64,000 bases of DNA from Celoporthe dispersa. Its lineage: Eukaryota > Ascomycota > Sordariomycetes > Diaporthales > Cryphonectriaceae. Made by a program: the position numbers and the translations under genes. This document shows positions 1 through 10,795 of the stretch, piece by piece (positions within the stretch are counted from its first letter, which is position 1; each line of letters opens with the position of its first letter). Below the pieces are notes generated by a model, which worked only from the letters and a program-made list of their open reading frames with translations, had not been told where the DNA came from and did not search any database. Where the stretch lies: contig WAID01000007.1 of NCBI GenBank assembly GCA_016584495.1, forward strand, positions 3,396,001 to 3,460,000, given 5' to 3'.

Positions 1-2
1 CA

Positions 3-80
3 AAGGTAGACCTAAGGCCGACGATCGTTGTCAAGGGTGTAGATGAGGCTGTAGACAAGATTTTGAAGGCTGGTATCTAA
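3..80 (+). CDS. 3' end of an unidentified gene cut by the window edge
   Basis: An open frame runs from base 3 to a TAA at 78-80 and encodes the last 25 residues of a protein, ending KGVDEAVDKILKAGI. The other two forward frames are closed in this stretch. The amphipathic, Lys/Val-rich ending looks like the C-terminal helix of a soluble enzyme, but it is too short to assign to a family. It is transcribed towards the next gene, which is on the other strand, so the two genes are convergent with about 155 bp between stop codons. Confidence 0.45.
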   Translation, partial: KVDLRPTIVVKGVDEAVDKILKAGI

Positions 81-236
81 GTTATTGCTTTGAGTCGTGA
101 GGGGTGTGCATTTCAGCATGAGGGTAGCAAAAGACACACCTGTGAAAAGTCTGTGTGGCATATGCCACATACTAGTGAACGTCGTGCTCAAGAAAGATAT
201 CCAAAGTTGGTATTGCGGCCATGGGCCTGAAATCAG

Positions 237-2976
237 CTACTCATAATTATTGTTCGATGTGGTGGAAGCCTGCCCATCAACCCAATTTATGAATGCCATC
301 ATGTCCATACACTCCGCATTTTGGCTCCCAAAATTCATATTCATGTTCACGTCGGTGGTATCTTCATTCTGTGGATCCATACGCACGATCTCAAGATATT
401 CATCAATATTCTCAGAGCCCTTGTTTCCACGCTCGATGTTCTGGGCTGGGTCGTGAAAGTATTGCGGCTTCTGAGGCGGAGGAGGCCGTGTTGGTGGAGC
501 GACGGATGCGGCCAGAGGGATGTCGGTTCCACCCTGGTTAATTGTCGTGTTGGGTGGCGGAATTAGATTCGGTGTTACGTGCGTCCACCTTGGTTTTGGT
601 CCCTTGATTTTGGGCTCTTCGAACGTCAAAGGGGCAGTGATTTGAAGTTGTGCATATGATGTCGTAGCTTGCTTCTGATCGGGCCAAGGAGGCCCCTTGG
701 GCTTCATTCGGATGACAATTTTATTCTTCCGATTGGGGTATAAGAACACATCCGTCTTATCGCATCTCAGCAGCGGACTTGTCTGTAGAGCGGGCCCGGC
801 CTGTGCAGGGAGTGCTTGGTGTTGCAGTCCCGCTACTTCCTGTCTCGTTTCCGTAGCTGCAGTTCTCTCATCGCCACGAGCTGCCGCTGGATCTTCCGGA
901 AGCCCTTCCGCGACCCGCTGCGTATCTGCAGGTTGGTGGGTGGCCTGAATTGGTCGGTTGGTCGCAGTGGCCTCTCGCTGTTCTGGGACATGGCCACCGA
1001 AGACCTCGGCGGCACCAGGATGGGCATCAAGTCCGACGTGCAGGGCAATGACGAGCATCTGTTCAACTTGTTGACGTGATAGGCGGTAGTCGTTCTCATC
1101 GGTAGGAGCATGGTCCGTGGATTGTGTAACATCGATTTCCATCAGTGCCTTGACGACCGTGAGGCAGTGTTCCCTCAGCTTATCATACTTCACGTGGACT
1201 AACGAGAAAGGTAAGCATCCGGTTCCGACCCAGGAAGTGACATGAAGAATGGAAGGAGACGAAGGAAGAAGAATAGCAGCAACAACAACGATAGCAATAA
1301 CAACTTACAAGGTGAATCTGGGATGTGTTTGCTTCCGGGAAAGAGAATGGCCCAGACTTTCTGGTACAGATCTAACTGGACCTTGAACCATCTTGCCTTG
1401 TCAGACTGGGGAACGCGCTTGGTCTTGCTCATCAGGAGTTTGAGCTGGTCCTGCTGCTTCTTATCCATGTAGTACCTCGCCAAGTCCTCACGGTCTTGCG
1501 GCTTCACCTCTGGGGAATGAGTCTTCCATAGATGCGTCCTGAGGATGGTCAGCACAATCAAGAACGCGAGTGCTCTGGATCGGACCGGGGTGGCACGCCG
1601 ATAACTCACCAAAAGTCGTCGCGGCCGCGGAAGCCAGGACGCCCGCAGCTCCTGAACTTCATCTCAAAGGTGATATCCCCATACCTATGGCAGTATGGGC
1701 ACTTCCACTCTTGAGACATCTCGGGCTCTGAGGCTTGCGGTGCACCGCCCTTGTGACCGCGGCCATCCTTGTCGTCGCCGCCTCCGCCTCCACCCCCGCC
1801 CCCGGGCCCGCTCCCGTCATCTCCAGCTCCGTCGCCGCCGTCGTTACCACCTGGGGGTATAGAAGTCTTGCTCTTCTTGTTTGCTGACGACGCTTGACGC
1901 CCGGTCTGCCCAGCGCTCCTCTTCTTCGATGTGGACGCGTGGCCGGATGGAGCCTCGCGAGGAGCAGCAGACTCGTTGCTGATGGGATGGTCGACGACAA
2001 GCTGGTTGGCAGATGAGAGGAGATGGCTACCACCAGGACTCTGCTTCTTGATGGCAGAGATGATGTCTTCGGCCGAGTAGACAGGATCTACCGATAGCAC
2101 CCGGCGAATAGAAGAGAAGAGGGGCGACTCATCCTCATATTTCGGGAGCGTATCGGCGGCGCTTTGTACAGCAGGAGACCCTGGAGCGACTTCTTGGGGA
2201 ACGGAAAGCTTCAGGCTTGAGGTATACAAGGCCAATTGGCGTATTGCCTGCCCCCCTCGATCTTGGCCTACTGTCCATGCCACGTTCGGTCTTGGTGGAG
2301 ATGGGAGGATTGGGAGTGCGTCTTTCGAGTCGAGTGGTGGGTTTGCCCGCTTAGGGCTCTTGCTATCATGGCTCCGGCTGTCATCTTGGATGCGCTCCTT
2401 GAGCCCCTGGTTGAATTGAGCCGCCTGGGCCGGGTTCCACGTGTACTCCAGACCCTTGGGGATGGGATTTCTGGGGCGCTTGAGCTCGGTATTGACCCCA
2501 AGAAGTATAGTTTCGGTCAGGCCACTCCGTGGGACCCGGGCGGCGGCCGTACTGGTGTATGCGTAGGCGGGCGAGACGAGTGAGTCGGTATGGGAGGTGC
2601 CAGCCAAGCTCTGTAGACTGGGAGACCGAGATCGAAGAAGCACGCGATATGGAGCGAAATATTTGATAAGCCGGTCGGTGTCGAGGTCCTATACAAAGAA
2701 GAGAACTATCAGAACCTTCCCTCCCAGCTCTCGCGAGCCAACACGCCCCGCGGAAGAAGCACTTACACCGTACGAACAGTCCCACTCAGCCCCACTCGGC
2801 CACAATTTCGCCTCGACACGCTCGGTGTCGGGCCCCTCGCCCTTCTCGGAGCGGCTGTCGTCCCGTGAGAGGGAAATATGCTGAGGATACTGAAAGATCT
2901 CGCAAGGCGGGTCAGCATGCTTTGAGCAGGTGGCATGCCGTAAAGTTTCGCGGGGATGGGGAAGGCGCTTGAGGTC
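237..2976 (-). CDS. C2H2-like zinc-finger protein (nuclear, function unknown)
   Basis: Supported exons on the minus strand are 2688-1610, 1538-1309 and 1198-237; their summed length (2271) is a multiple of three and all introns are GT-AG. A further upstream exon ending at 2767 joins in phase 0 over a 78-nt intron (2766-2689). Its frame is open back to a stop at about 2976, but I could not resolve the start codon, so the right edge is a limit and not a start. The protein has a Ser/Pro-rich N-terminal half, a Lys-rich patch that could be a nuclear signal, and a Gly/Asp tract (plus-strand 1770-1860). Next comes a degenerate finger reading WKCPYCHRYG, a Cys about 13 residues on, and THLWKTH across the first intron. 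This spacing resembles fungal C2H2-like proteins with a C-terminal Pro-rich tail. DNA binding is inferred. Confidence 0.7.
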
Positions 2977-4676
2977 TCACAATGGAAGCAGGGATCCCGT
3001 TGCGCCTGCGAGTTCGAATAGCGAGGGTCGCTCCTGGGGTTCCATTGTCAAAGCGGCTCCCCGCATATACTACCAAGGTACTCATCCGTGCCCCGGGTTC
3101 GGCGGGGGGGGGGGAGGGAGGGGTTACACCTGTTGAAGGTAGGACGGATGTTTAAAGGAGGAATATAGACTCGAAAGTGCTGGGTGAGGAATAATGAAAC
3201 AAGAGGAGAAGAAGAAGAAGAAGAAGGAAAACCTTTCCTATGATATTCAACCTCAGCAGCGCCTATCTGTCTGCCCAGCCGTCCGCGCCTCAAAAGTTTT
3301 CGTGTCTTCTCTGTATTTACAGAATTACAGATTTCCGGAGCTCTACAGCCCCAGAGACCCAGAACCCCCAGGAGCCCCGCTGTCCTGGGCAGAATTAAGT
3401 GCTTACGAGTCGAAGTAGGGTGTGCACCTGCTGATGCAACCCTTGATGATCGGCTCCGTGGGCTCGTTCTACGCATCGAATTCGTACCAAACGTATCAGT
3501 CTACGTATCAATCATCACCTGTTCTCTTCAGACCTGAATAGGTGTTTAGCACATGAGATACCAGCAGGCACAGCATTAACCAAGCATGACTCTGTAGAAA
3601 TGACTTGTAAGACGTGGCGTAACAAGGGGGAAACAAGAGCTTACCCTTCAAGTGAAGTATCTCAGGTCACCCTTGGCTCTTGAATTCACCAGAATGGGTT
3701 GAGGGGCTTCGTCAAAAGATGCTTAAAAAATAAATCATACGGTAGTACTCCTAGCAACTGTCGGCGGTGAGTAATACTGTAGCCGCAGCGGAAAATAAAA
3801 CTTGGACAGCCGTGACGTCAAACTTGGCAGGAACGAAGCTAGTTTTGGACCCAAGGCACCGGGTAGAGCCGCCGCCGCGATCCTCGTAAGGGTCCGCTGT
3901 GCTGGAGACACCTGCCACAGTGGTCTCCTCCCTTCATGCCCCAGATCAGCAGTGGGGACATGCTTGGGAATGCAGACGTGTATCTCTTGCAATGGGAATG
4001 TTACGGCCAGAGAGTGAGTAAAAATAAGCGGTCCCTGACGTTAGCATCTTGTCAGGTACTTCGCGTCCGTACAGGCATCCGTACCCGTACTCCATTCCAA
4101 CATTCCTGACCCCGCAGCAGCATGTCTCTCAGCAGCACGGTCTCAGCCTTATTGCAACCCGACCCTGCAGAACTGTGCCGTACAGAGTGGCACATGCCTT
4201 GGAGGTAGTAGAGCCTACCTTCTGTTCGTAGATATATGTATATGCTCCTCCTGAGCTGAGCAGGTCCAAGCTGCTTCTTCAATATTTCATGTTTTCTTTC
4301 CCTCCTCTATCCTCCCGCTCTTTTCCCCCCCTCGTTTACGATGGCATGCCTCAAGCCCAACAGTTGTCTCTGCCACCCCCCCGTGGGGTGGTAGCATGTG
4401 TACCACACTAGAATCTTACTTGCCACGCCAGTAGTTAGTATAGCAATGTCATTTTTTATTCATTTTTTTTCTGCACATTTGTAAGTTTCTAGGACACGCA
4501 TTTAAATTCGGCATGACATCCCATCTTCCCAACCTTTCCCTTACCACTGGGAAAAAGAACGCACCATCACCAGCCAGCTTCACCTCCCACCGCTAGTACC
4601 AACTCGCCCGCCACCCGCCTCCTCCCCCTCCCCCCCCTCAATATACCGGACCACCAACACCACCACCGCCGCCAGC
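2977..4676. other. Intergenic region with a G run and a purine tract
   Basis: This 1.7-kb stretch lies between the 5' end of the C2H2-like gene and a forward gene at 4677, so it should hold both promoters. An uninterrupted G run lies near 3103-3113, followed by an AAG-rich purine tract around 3199-3229. Short open frames exist on both strands but none has a recognisable domain or consistent splice sites. An unresolved first exon of the C2H2-like gene may lie at its left end: an ATG at about 3045 opens 22 codons but does not splice in phase. Confidence 0.5.
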
Positions 4677-5366
4677 ATGTCCGAACACACTCTGCTCCAG
4701 ATCACCACCACCGTGGTCAACAACCAGGCCTGCTGTCTCCTGCTCATCAAGTCGAGCACGGGCAAGATCGAGCACGTTTACGTGCCCATCCCGGACGACG
4801 ACGACCCGAAACTCTTTGCTGAAGCCGTCACAAAGGCTTATAAGAAACAAGTTCCCAAGGCTAAGCGTCTGTTCTACAAGTGTATGCTTCTGAAGAAGCC
4901 CGTGGTGTCGATGGCCACCCTGGCCAAGGTAAACGTGTTCCGAGCCCATTCCCCTACCTCCACGGTCGTCCCCCATATCTTGCAACACGTCACCGGCACC
5001 TACGCATGCACGTATCACACCTCGTTGCTCGGACCTACACCACGAGCCAATTCACTTTCTGACCTTCTCCAGACAACGAACAGTCACCTTGGCGCTGGCC
5101 ACGGCTACCGTCCTGTCATCAGGAACACGGCCCCTGACGCCCTCATGACAGGCGCCCTCCACGATGCCGACACTCTCAACGACGTCGACCCTACCGACTT
5201 CTTCGCCCTCTACAAGCCTGCCATCGGTAACGGGGAGGGCCCCCGGGATGCCGCGATCCTGGTCCACCTCGATGAGGGGAACACAGTGGCCCTCAAGATC
5301 ATTGTCGGCGTCGTGACCACTAGCGTCGGTGTCATCATCAAGCTCCTGACAGGCGACACAAACTAA
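4677..5366 (+). CDS. Orphan protein with hydrophobic C-terminus; optional in-frame intron
   Basis: The ATG at 4677 follows a C-rich leader. The frame is open to a TAA at 5364-5366 (229 aa unspliced). A good intron is embedded: donor GTAAACG at 4929, pyrimidine-rich end TTCACTTTCTGACCTTCTCCAG to 5072. It is 144 nt long, a multiple of three and free of stops, so splicing gives 181 aa and retention 229 aa. I think the spliced form is the main product because the segment reads like non-coding sequence. The N-terminal half alternates beta-like and charged stretches and contains an Asp tetrad. The last 25 residues hold one hydrophobic segment (VALKIIVGVVTTSVGVIIKLL) that could anchor in a membrane. 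I do not recognise the family. Confidence 0.65.
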   Translation: MSEHTLLQITTTVVNNQACCLLLIKSSTGKIEHVYVPIPDDDDPKLFAEAVTKAYKKQVPKAKRLFYKCMLLKKPVVSMATLAKVNVFRAHSPTSTVVPHILQHVTGTYACTYHTSLLGPTPRANSLSDLLQTTNSHLGAGHGYRPVIRNTAPDALMTGALHDADTLNDVDPTDFFALYKPAIGNGEGPRDAAILVHLDEGNTVALKIIVGVVTTSVGVIIKLLTGDTN

Positions 5367-5762
5367 GTTGGGAGGGGGAGGCTGATCGATAATTCGATCG
5401 GCGTACAGGGCGGGTGTGCGGCGAGACGAGACCCAATCTCGTGATCGAATTGGCCCTGATGGACTGGCTTTTGGGTAACAATAGTGGCCAATTAGAAGTG
5501 TGGCTCAACAGCGTTGTAATGGACCTGAGTATGCAGCAGCCCTTAATGACAATTTGATCCACACAAGTTTTAAAATGATACAAAGGAATGCAAAGTGGTA
5601 TGACCAGTTCTTACAATGTCCGCTAGGGCCAGCGCCCCTCCTGAAGACCAGGTTATGATGCCAACATAGATCCCCGAGGATGCATATGTATACCGTCGCT
5701 TGCCGACCAAACACGGTCATCTCGTCTTCCGTCTGGGCCTCTCTCCTTCAAGCCATCACCGC
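5367..5762. other. Convergent 3' intergenic region
   Basis: About 400 bp separates the stop codons of the forward orphan gene and the reverse VTC4 gene, so it should hold both 3' untranslated regions. I see no further gene here. Confidence 0.6.
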
Positions 5763-8270
5763 CTACCACCACTTCCTCTCGTGTCCCTCAAATCCAAAGT
5801 TCAGCGCAACGGCTACGACCAAGGCACTGCACAGAAATGTCGGTCCCCAGTAGTCGTAAAACTTGGCTGCCTTTCGAGCTCGAATGGAGCGGCTCCTGTA
5901 GACGTAGACGCCCATCGAGTAGCACAGGCAGAGTATGGCGACAAGAGTGAAGACGCCAGACACGACGAAGGAGATCCTGCTAGGCTTGCTGCCGAAGTTG
6001 AGAAGGGTGGTAGCGATTGTGCCGATGTAGATGGAGAATTCAAGCTGCAGTTCATGTGGTCAGCATATACAGCTCGGGACGACTGGGCGAGAACCGGTAA
6101 AGGAGGTACGTACCCAACTCAAAAAAGTCCTTTCCGCAGCAAAATACACCTTCGGCTCCACGCGGACGGGAACGTATATCTTCTTCCCCTTGGGCGCCTC
6201 GAATCTCTTATTCTGCACCTGCGTCGTGCCGTATAAAGCGAGTGTCCGCTCATGTACGGGAATCTCACTACCCGATCTCATTGTCGCCACGGCGTGCCCT
6301 AGCTTCGACGCTATGTCGCGACTAGCAGTCTTCGTCTTGGTCGATACGAGCGTCGTGAAGTACGTTAGCCCACCGACTCTCCTGGCCTCCTCCAGTCTGT
6401 CCTCTTCCTCTTCCTCCTCATCGGACTCGTACAGCACGTATGCATCGTCCTGGGCGGAGGGTAAGAGTCGTGTCTGGTCCTCAAGATCGACTGTCCCATC
6501 GTTCTGTGCCTGGCGCAGCCTATGAGCGACTGCCGCTCCGTGGGCGCTCGTCTCGGCCTGCGGACCGTTAGATGGCGGAAGGAGGCCGTTGTTCTCCTGC
6601 CTCCTCGTGGCTCTGGCGTCCTCCTCATCCGAGTCGTACTCGTCGTCGTCCTCATCCTCTGATGTGCCAGTAGTACCAGAATGAGAGTTCCGTTGAATGC
6701 CAAAACTGTGGGTGACGGGCTTGCGGATGTCAACATCCATCTGGGGCATCCAAAAGGGCAAAAGGTTGATCCGGTCGGGGAACAGGACGGCGCATCCGTG
6801 AATAAACTTGGAGAATTTGGGAACAGCCTCGACGAGGTGGCTCGAGACCAGCTGTCGCACCCATTCAGGAGTCTGCTGACCTGCCTGAGTTTGAATCTTC
6901 ACCTCCAACACGGCATACGGAAATCGGCAGATGTCTTCCGGTGGCAGCTGGGAGAAGGGGTAATCCACGCCGATGTCCATACGGCGCCAGCTATCACCGC
7001 TTCTCTTGCGCCCGTCGAGATTATCTTCCCTGATCAAGGTCAAATCTGTGTCCAGCGAGATGCGGACTCTGAGATCGCCGGGGAACTGAAAGGCGGTGCG
7101 ATGGTAAAAGCTTCGGCACACTGGCTGGTATCCCTTCTTGAGAACCTCCCACTGGATTTCCTGGGCCAGTTTCTCGGCCTTGTCGTAGTCTGCCTTCGGC
7201 TTCTTGCCCGTCTTTCTCTGCTTGTCGATGATGGCAGCGGGCAGCATTTCGCCCTTCATGTAGGAGTTCACATGCTTCTCCCTGATATCGAATCGCTCCT
7301 TGACGGACTTCTCCCCTGTCCAGTCCTCTCGATGTGTCTTCCTCTCAACAAATATCTTGTCGGTGTCCATGCTGCCATACCACCGCAGGCGGATCGCTTC
7401 AGCTCCCTCGGTCTTCTTGAGCCGGCCCTCATACAAGTCCCAGACGTCGGGGTTATCGTAGTAGATAGAGGTGATAGCCGTATCATCCGTCTCGAACTCC
7501 TTGGACGCATTGAAGACCAAGACTGGCAGGTGCTTGAGGATGATGAGCTTCAACTCGGTGACGTTGTCCGGATGCACCCAGTACTTTGTCGTATTACGTA
7601 TAAAGTTGCCCTGGCTGCCGCCGGAGGCACTATCACCCTTCACCGGATTACCCCTGGTGCGGACGATGTTGTAGAGGTCGGAAAGCTTCACCAGCAACTC
7701 CTCGTGGTTGTCCTTGAAGAACGGCTTTGCCTTCATGCGCGCCTCGAAGACAGGCCGGATGTGCCACCCGGTCATCTTGTCGTGCTTCTTCATAATCTTG
7801 TAGAAGCCGGTGTAATTCAGCTGGACGAACTTGGCCAGGTCGTTGACGTCGGCAATGATGTCGCTGAGGTCCTCCTCCAGTACCATGAACTCCTCCTCGG
7901 ATGGGCCATCCCTGTCAGGCTGCCGCTCATTCAGTCTGGCGACAATGTCGTTGACATCACGCTCGCTGGTCTGGAGACGGCGTGTGATCTCGATGGTCTT
8001 AAGCTGTTGCTTTTGGTAGACCTTTTCGAGTTCGGATTCCAGGCGGTACACGAAACGGCTCTCGTCATCCTCTGTCCATTCCCGTTGCGAGCTGGCCTTC
8101 GCGTTCGGGCGGGATGCAGAGGCGCCATCTGTGGTGGTTCCGACCTGTCCTCTGGGCTGAATGATGGGTCCAGAAGCCTTCTTAAGATCAGTCTTCAGCC
8201 CTTCATAGTCTATGTAGTACCATTGATACTCCTTGATGACAGAAGAGCGCAGCTGCTCGCCGAATTTCAT
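5763..8270 (-). CDS. vtc4: VTC4, catalytic polyphosphate polymerase of the vacuolar transporter chaperone complex
   Basis: Exons 8270-6114 and 6044-5763, intron 69 nt, encode 812 aa. The N-terminal SPX domain (about 1-170, MKFGEQLRSSVIKEYQWYYI) binds inositol pyrophosphates. Residues 220-500 form the tunnel-shaped VTC domain that makes polyphosphate from ATP. Basic residues matching the catalytic set are visible: K229 (TTKYWVH), R294/R296 (RLRWYG), K311 (VERKTHREDW), R391, R401/R403 and E456 (AVLEVK). A very acidic linker (about 535-555) follows, then three C-terminal membrane spans; the intron splits the first at FLSW/LEFSIYIGTIATTLLNF. The catalytic residues and close similarity to yeast Vtc4 favour VTC4 over the accessory VTC2/3. 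It is longer than the 721-aa yeast protein because of the linker. It shares an 830-bp divergent promoter region with RMT2. Confidence 0.95.
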
Positions 8271-9100
8271 GACGGCTACGACTGCCGGAGCGATGCGCTG
8301 ATACGGCCTTGAGTGATTTGAAGCGCTGGAAATGAAGTTTGAAATGCCTAAACTTATGCCAGTTCTAAGGTCTTGGGCCTACTCATCAGCATTGACGCCC
8401 AACTTCGCCAATATCAGATATGTGAATGTGAGAAGGGGGGGGGGGGGCAAGAGCTTGCTTGATCTGACCAAGGCAATGATAGGCTGGATTCAGGAGAGAA
8501 AGGATGTCAGTGAGATGAGACAGAGAGAGCTTACCAGAGGAGGAAAGATAAGCTGACGGCTTGAGACCACGAAGACATGCAAATATTGGAATGAAAAGTA
8601 AGAAGAGAAAAGACAAGACTGAGGAGTATGTACCGCGATAGTAATTTGTGTCATGGGCTTGCAATCAAGAAAAGATGGCAGGCGACGGAAACATCTTCAT
8701 CAATGGCCAGCCCCGAGCCTGCTGTGCTACAATATTGTAGAAGCTCCACCCCGCTACTACATAGTAGCAACGCTAGCGTAATACAGTACTGCGGACTGCA
8801 GTAGGCCCCGGCCCTGAGTCTGCTATTCCCCACCCGAGCATCCCACGTTGTGTCAACGGATGCTTTTGATTGGCCAATTGGCTAAGCTGCTGGCGGCCAT
8901 GCATCCCAGAAACTTTACAGCACGTCCATTCTAGACCTTACAGGCGGCAGGCAACTAAATTTTGGAGGGGCATTTGGGCATCACTTTTCCCTGTCGCGTG
9001 CCACCACTCTGTGAGGTACGAGAGCTCCCAGACCGTGCTACTTGACGTCAAGCAACGTCCGGGGCAGCGGTCGAAAGCAATCTAGGACCAAATCGACACC
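8271..9100. other. Divergent promoter region of VTC4 and RMT2, with a 13-G run
   Basis: The region between the two start codons contains an uninterrupted run of about 13 G at 8435-8447, and several CT/GA-rich patches. No open frame of note is present. Both promoters must lie here. I could not assign specific factor sites. Confidence 0.55.
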
Positions 9101-10563
9101 ATGGCCTCCTCCTCGCAGCTGATCGACGACTCTCAAGCCGCGCGCATAACCTCCTCCTGCCCTCCCTCGACCTGCGAGGTCCTCCAAGCAGCATGGACCC
9201 ACGATGTCGCGGCGGTCAGTAAGCTGCTCGACGAGCCGGGCAAGGCGAGCGTCCAGGACCCCACGACGGGCGAGACCCCACTGCACGCCGCGATCAGGTC
9301 GTGCGGTCCTGCCACGAGCATACCCTCGGACGAGGCCGCTCTCGAGCAGGCCAAGGCCACTGTCAGCGAGCTGCTCCTTTGGGGCGGCATCTGGAACGAC
9401 GTGGACGACCACAACGAGACACCCGGGTGCGTTGCGTACCGACTTGGGCAGACGGCCCTGTATACACTCTGCGTCGAGGCCGGCATGCGGGCCGAGATGC
9501 TGTTCGGCCTGCTCGACGGATACCAGGAGCTTAGCTCCGGCTCTGAGGCCGACGACGAGGATATGGCCGAGGACGAAGAGCCCGCACACATCGAGGTCGA
9601 TACTACCGGCATGAACCCTGAGCTGGAAGACGGCGAAGACGTGCCGGACCTGGTGGCTACGAAACAGCTTGCGGCGGACTTTGCAGAGGCGGAAGAGGAG
9701 ATGGACGCCCAAGATGAGGTAGCAGAGCCGGCAGAACCGACATTCAGCCCGCCAGAGAACGGCGCCGATAGCGAGGTCAAGAGCGAGAAGTACCTGCGGT
9801 CGAAACTCACGTACTCCGACGGAAAGCTTGTCGACGACGACGGTAATGGCGTGATGATGGCGTGGGAGACAGATATCATGCGGCGGAGCGTGGATGCGCT
9901 GGTTCCTGAGCGCGCACCCGGGAAGAAGATCCTGAACATTGGCTTCGGCATGGGGATTATCGACAGCATGTTTGCAGATACGAAGCCCGCAAGACACCAC
10001 ATTATCGAGGCGCACGAGGAGGTCCTGGCACACCTTGACGATCCAGAGTCGACGTTCGGTGCAAAGTGGGAGGCCAGTGGGCCTGGAGAGGGCGCATACA
10101 AGGTCCACAGAGGACGGTGGCAGGATATTGTGCCCGTACTATTGGAGCGGGGCGAGATTTACGATGCCGTGTATTTCGACACCTTCGGCGAGGATTATAG
10201 CCAGCTGAGGAAGTTCTTCACTGAGTATATCCCTGGTTTGCTGGAAGCAGATGGCGTATTTGGATTTTTCAATGGTTTGGGCGCGGATAGGAGGATATGC
10301 TACGACGTCTACACGAAAGTCGTCGAATTGCATCTCACGGATGCAGGTATGGACGTGGATTGGCAAGAGATTGACGTGGACCTCAAAGGCCTTGAGGAGG
10401 CCGGGAAGGGCGAGTGGGAGGGCGTCAAGAGGCGGTATTGGACACTCGACAGTAAGTCAACCGCTTCTTTTTTTGTATTGCTTTTCTGGTCTTTCTATCA
10501 ACAAAGTCTAACCCAACTCTATCTCAAGAATACCGCCTGCCGATCTGCACCTTTTTAGGCTGA
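9101..10563 (+). CDS. rmt2: RMT2-type protein arginine N5 (delta)-methyltransferase
   Basis: Exons 9101-10451 and 10529-10563 give 461 aa; the last 35-nt exon restores the conserved ending KYRLPICTFLG. Yeast Rmt2 methylates the delta nitrogen of an arginine in ribosomal protein L12 using S-adenosylmethionine. Residues 27-140 form ankyrin-like repeats (ETPLHAAIRS). Residues 145-225 are an acidic spacer. The Rossmann methyltransferase domain begins near 230, with the cofactor loop ILNIGFGMGIIDSMF at 277-291, then HHIIEAHE and the substrate-side motif YDAVYFDTFGEDY. The order ankyrin then methyltransferase is diagnostic of Rmt2. The gene is convergent with hexokinase (232 bp between stops). Confidence 0.93.
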
Positions 10564-10795
10564 GAACGGTTCTGGTAAACCAGCTTTGCACACTCCCCGA
10601 TTCTTGATACCCAGGCTTCGTGTTTCTGTAGACCCAACATCACTGAAAAGTCGAGCATTCTGGCTGCCTCCAAAGCTAGTGTATTTAGATGTTGCCATCG
10701 GTTGTATACCAGGAAATATGACGACATGCAAAAAGGGGGGGAGGGCCCAGATTCAGCCAGCAAAGACACGCCAGGCAGTCGGGCAGCATTCCCGT

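Noticed and set aside
6681..8312. 543-codon forward frame opposite VTC4
   Set aside because: It is the antisense shadow of the highly conserved VTC4 exon; VTC4 has all catalytic motifs.
9038..10108. 356-codon reverse frame opposite RMT2
   Set aside because: Antisense shadow of the GC-rich RMT2 coding exon; no recognisable domain.
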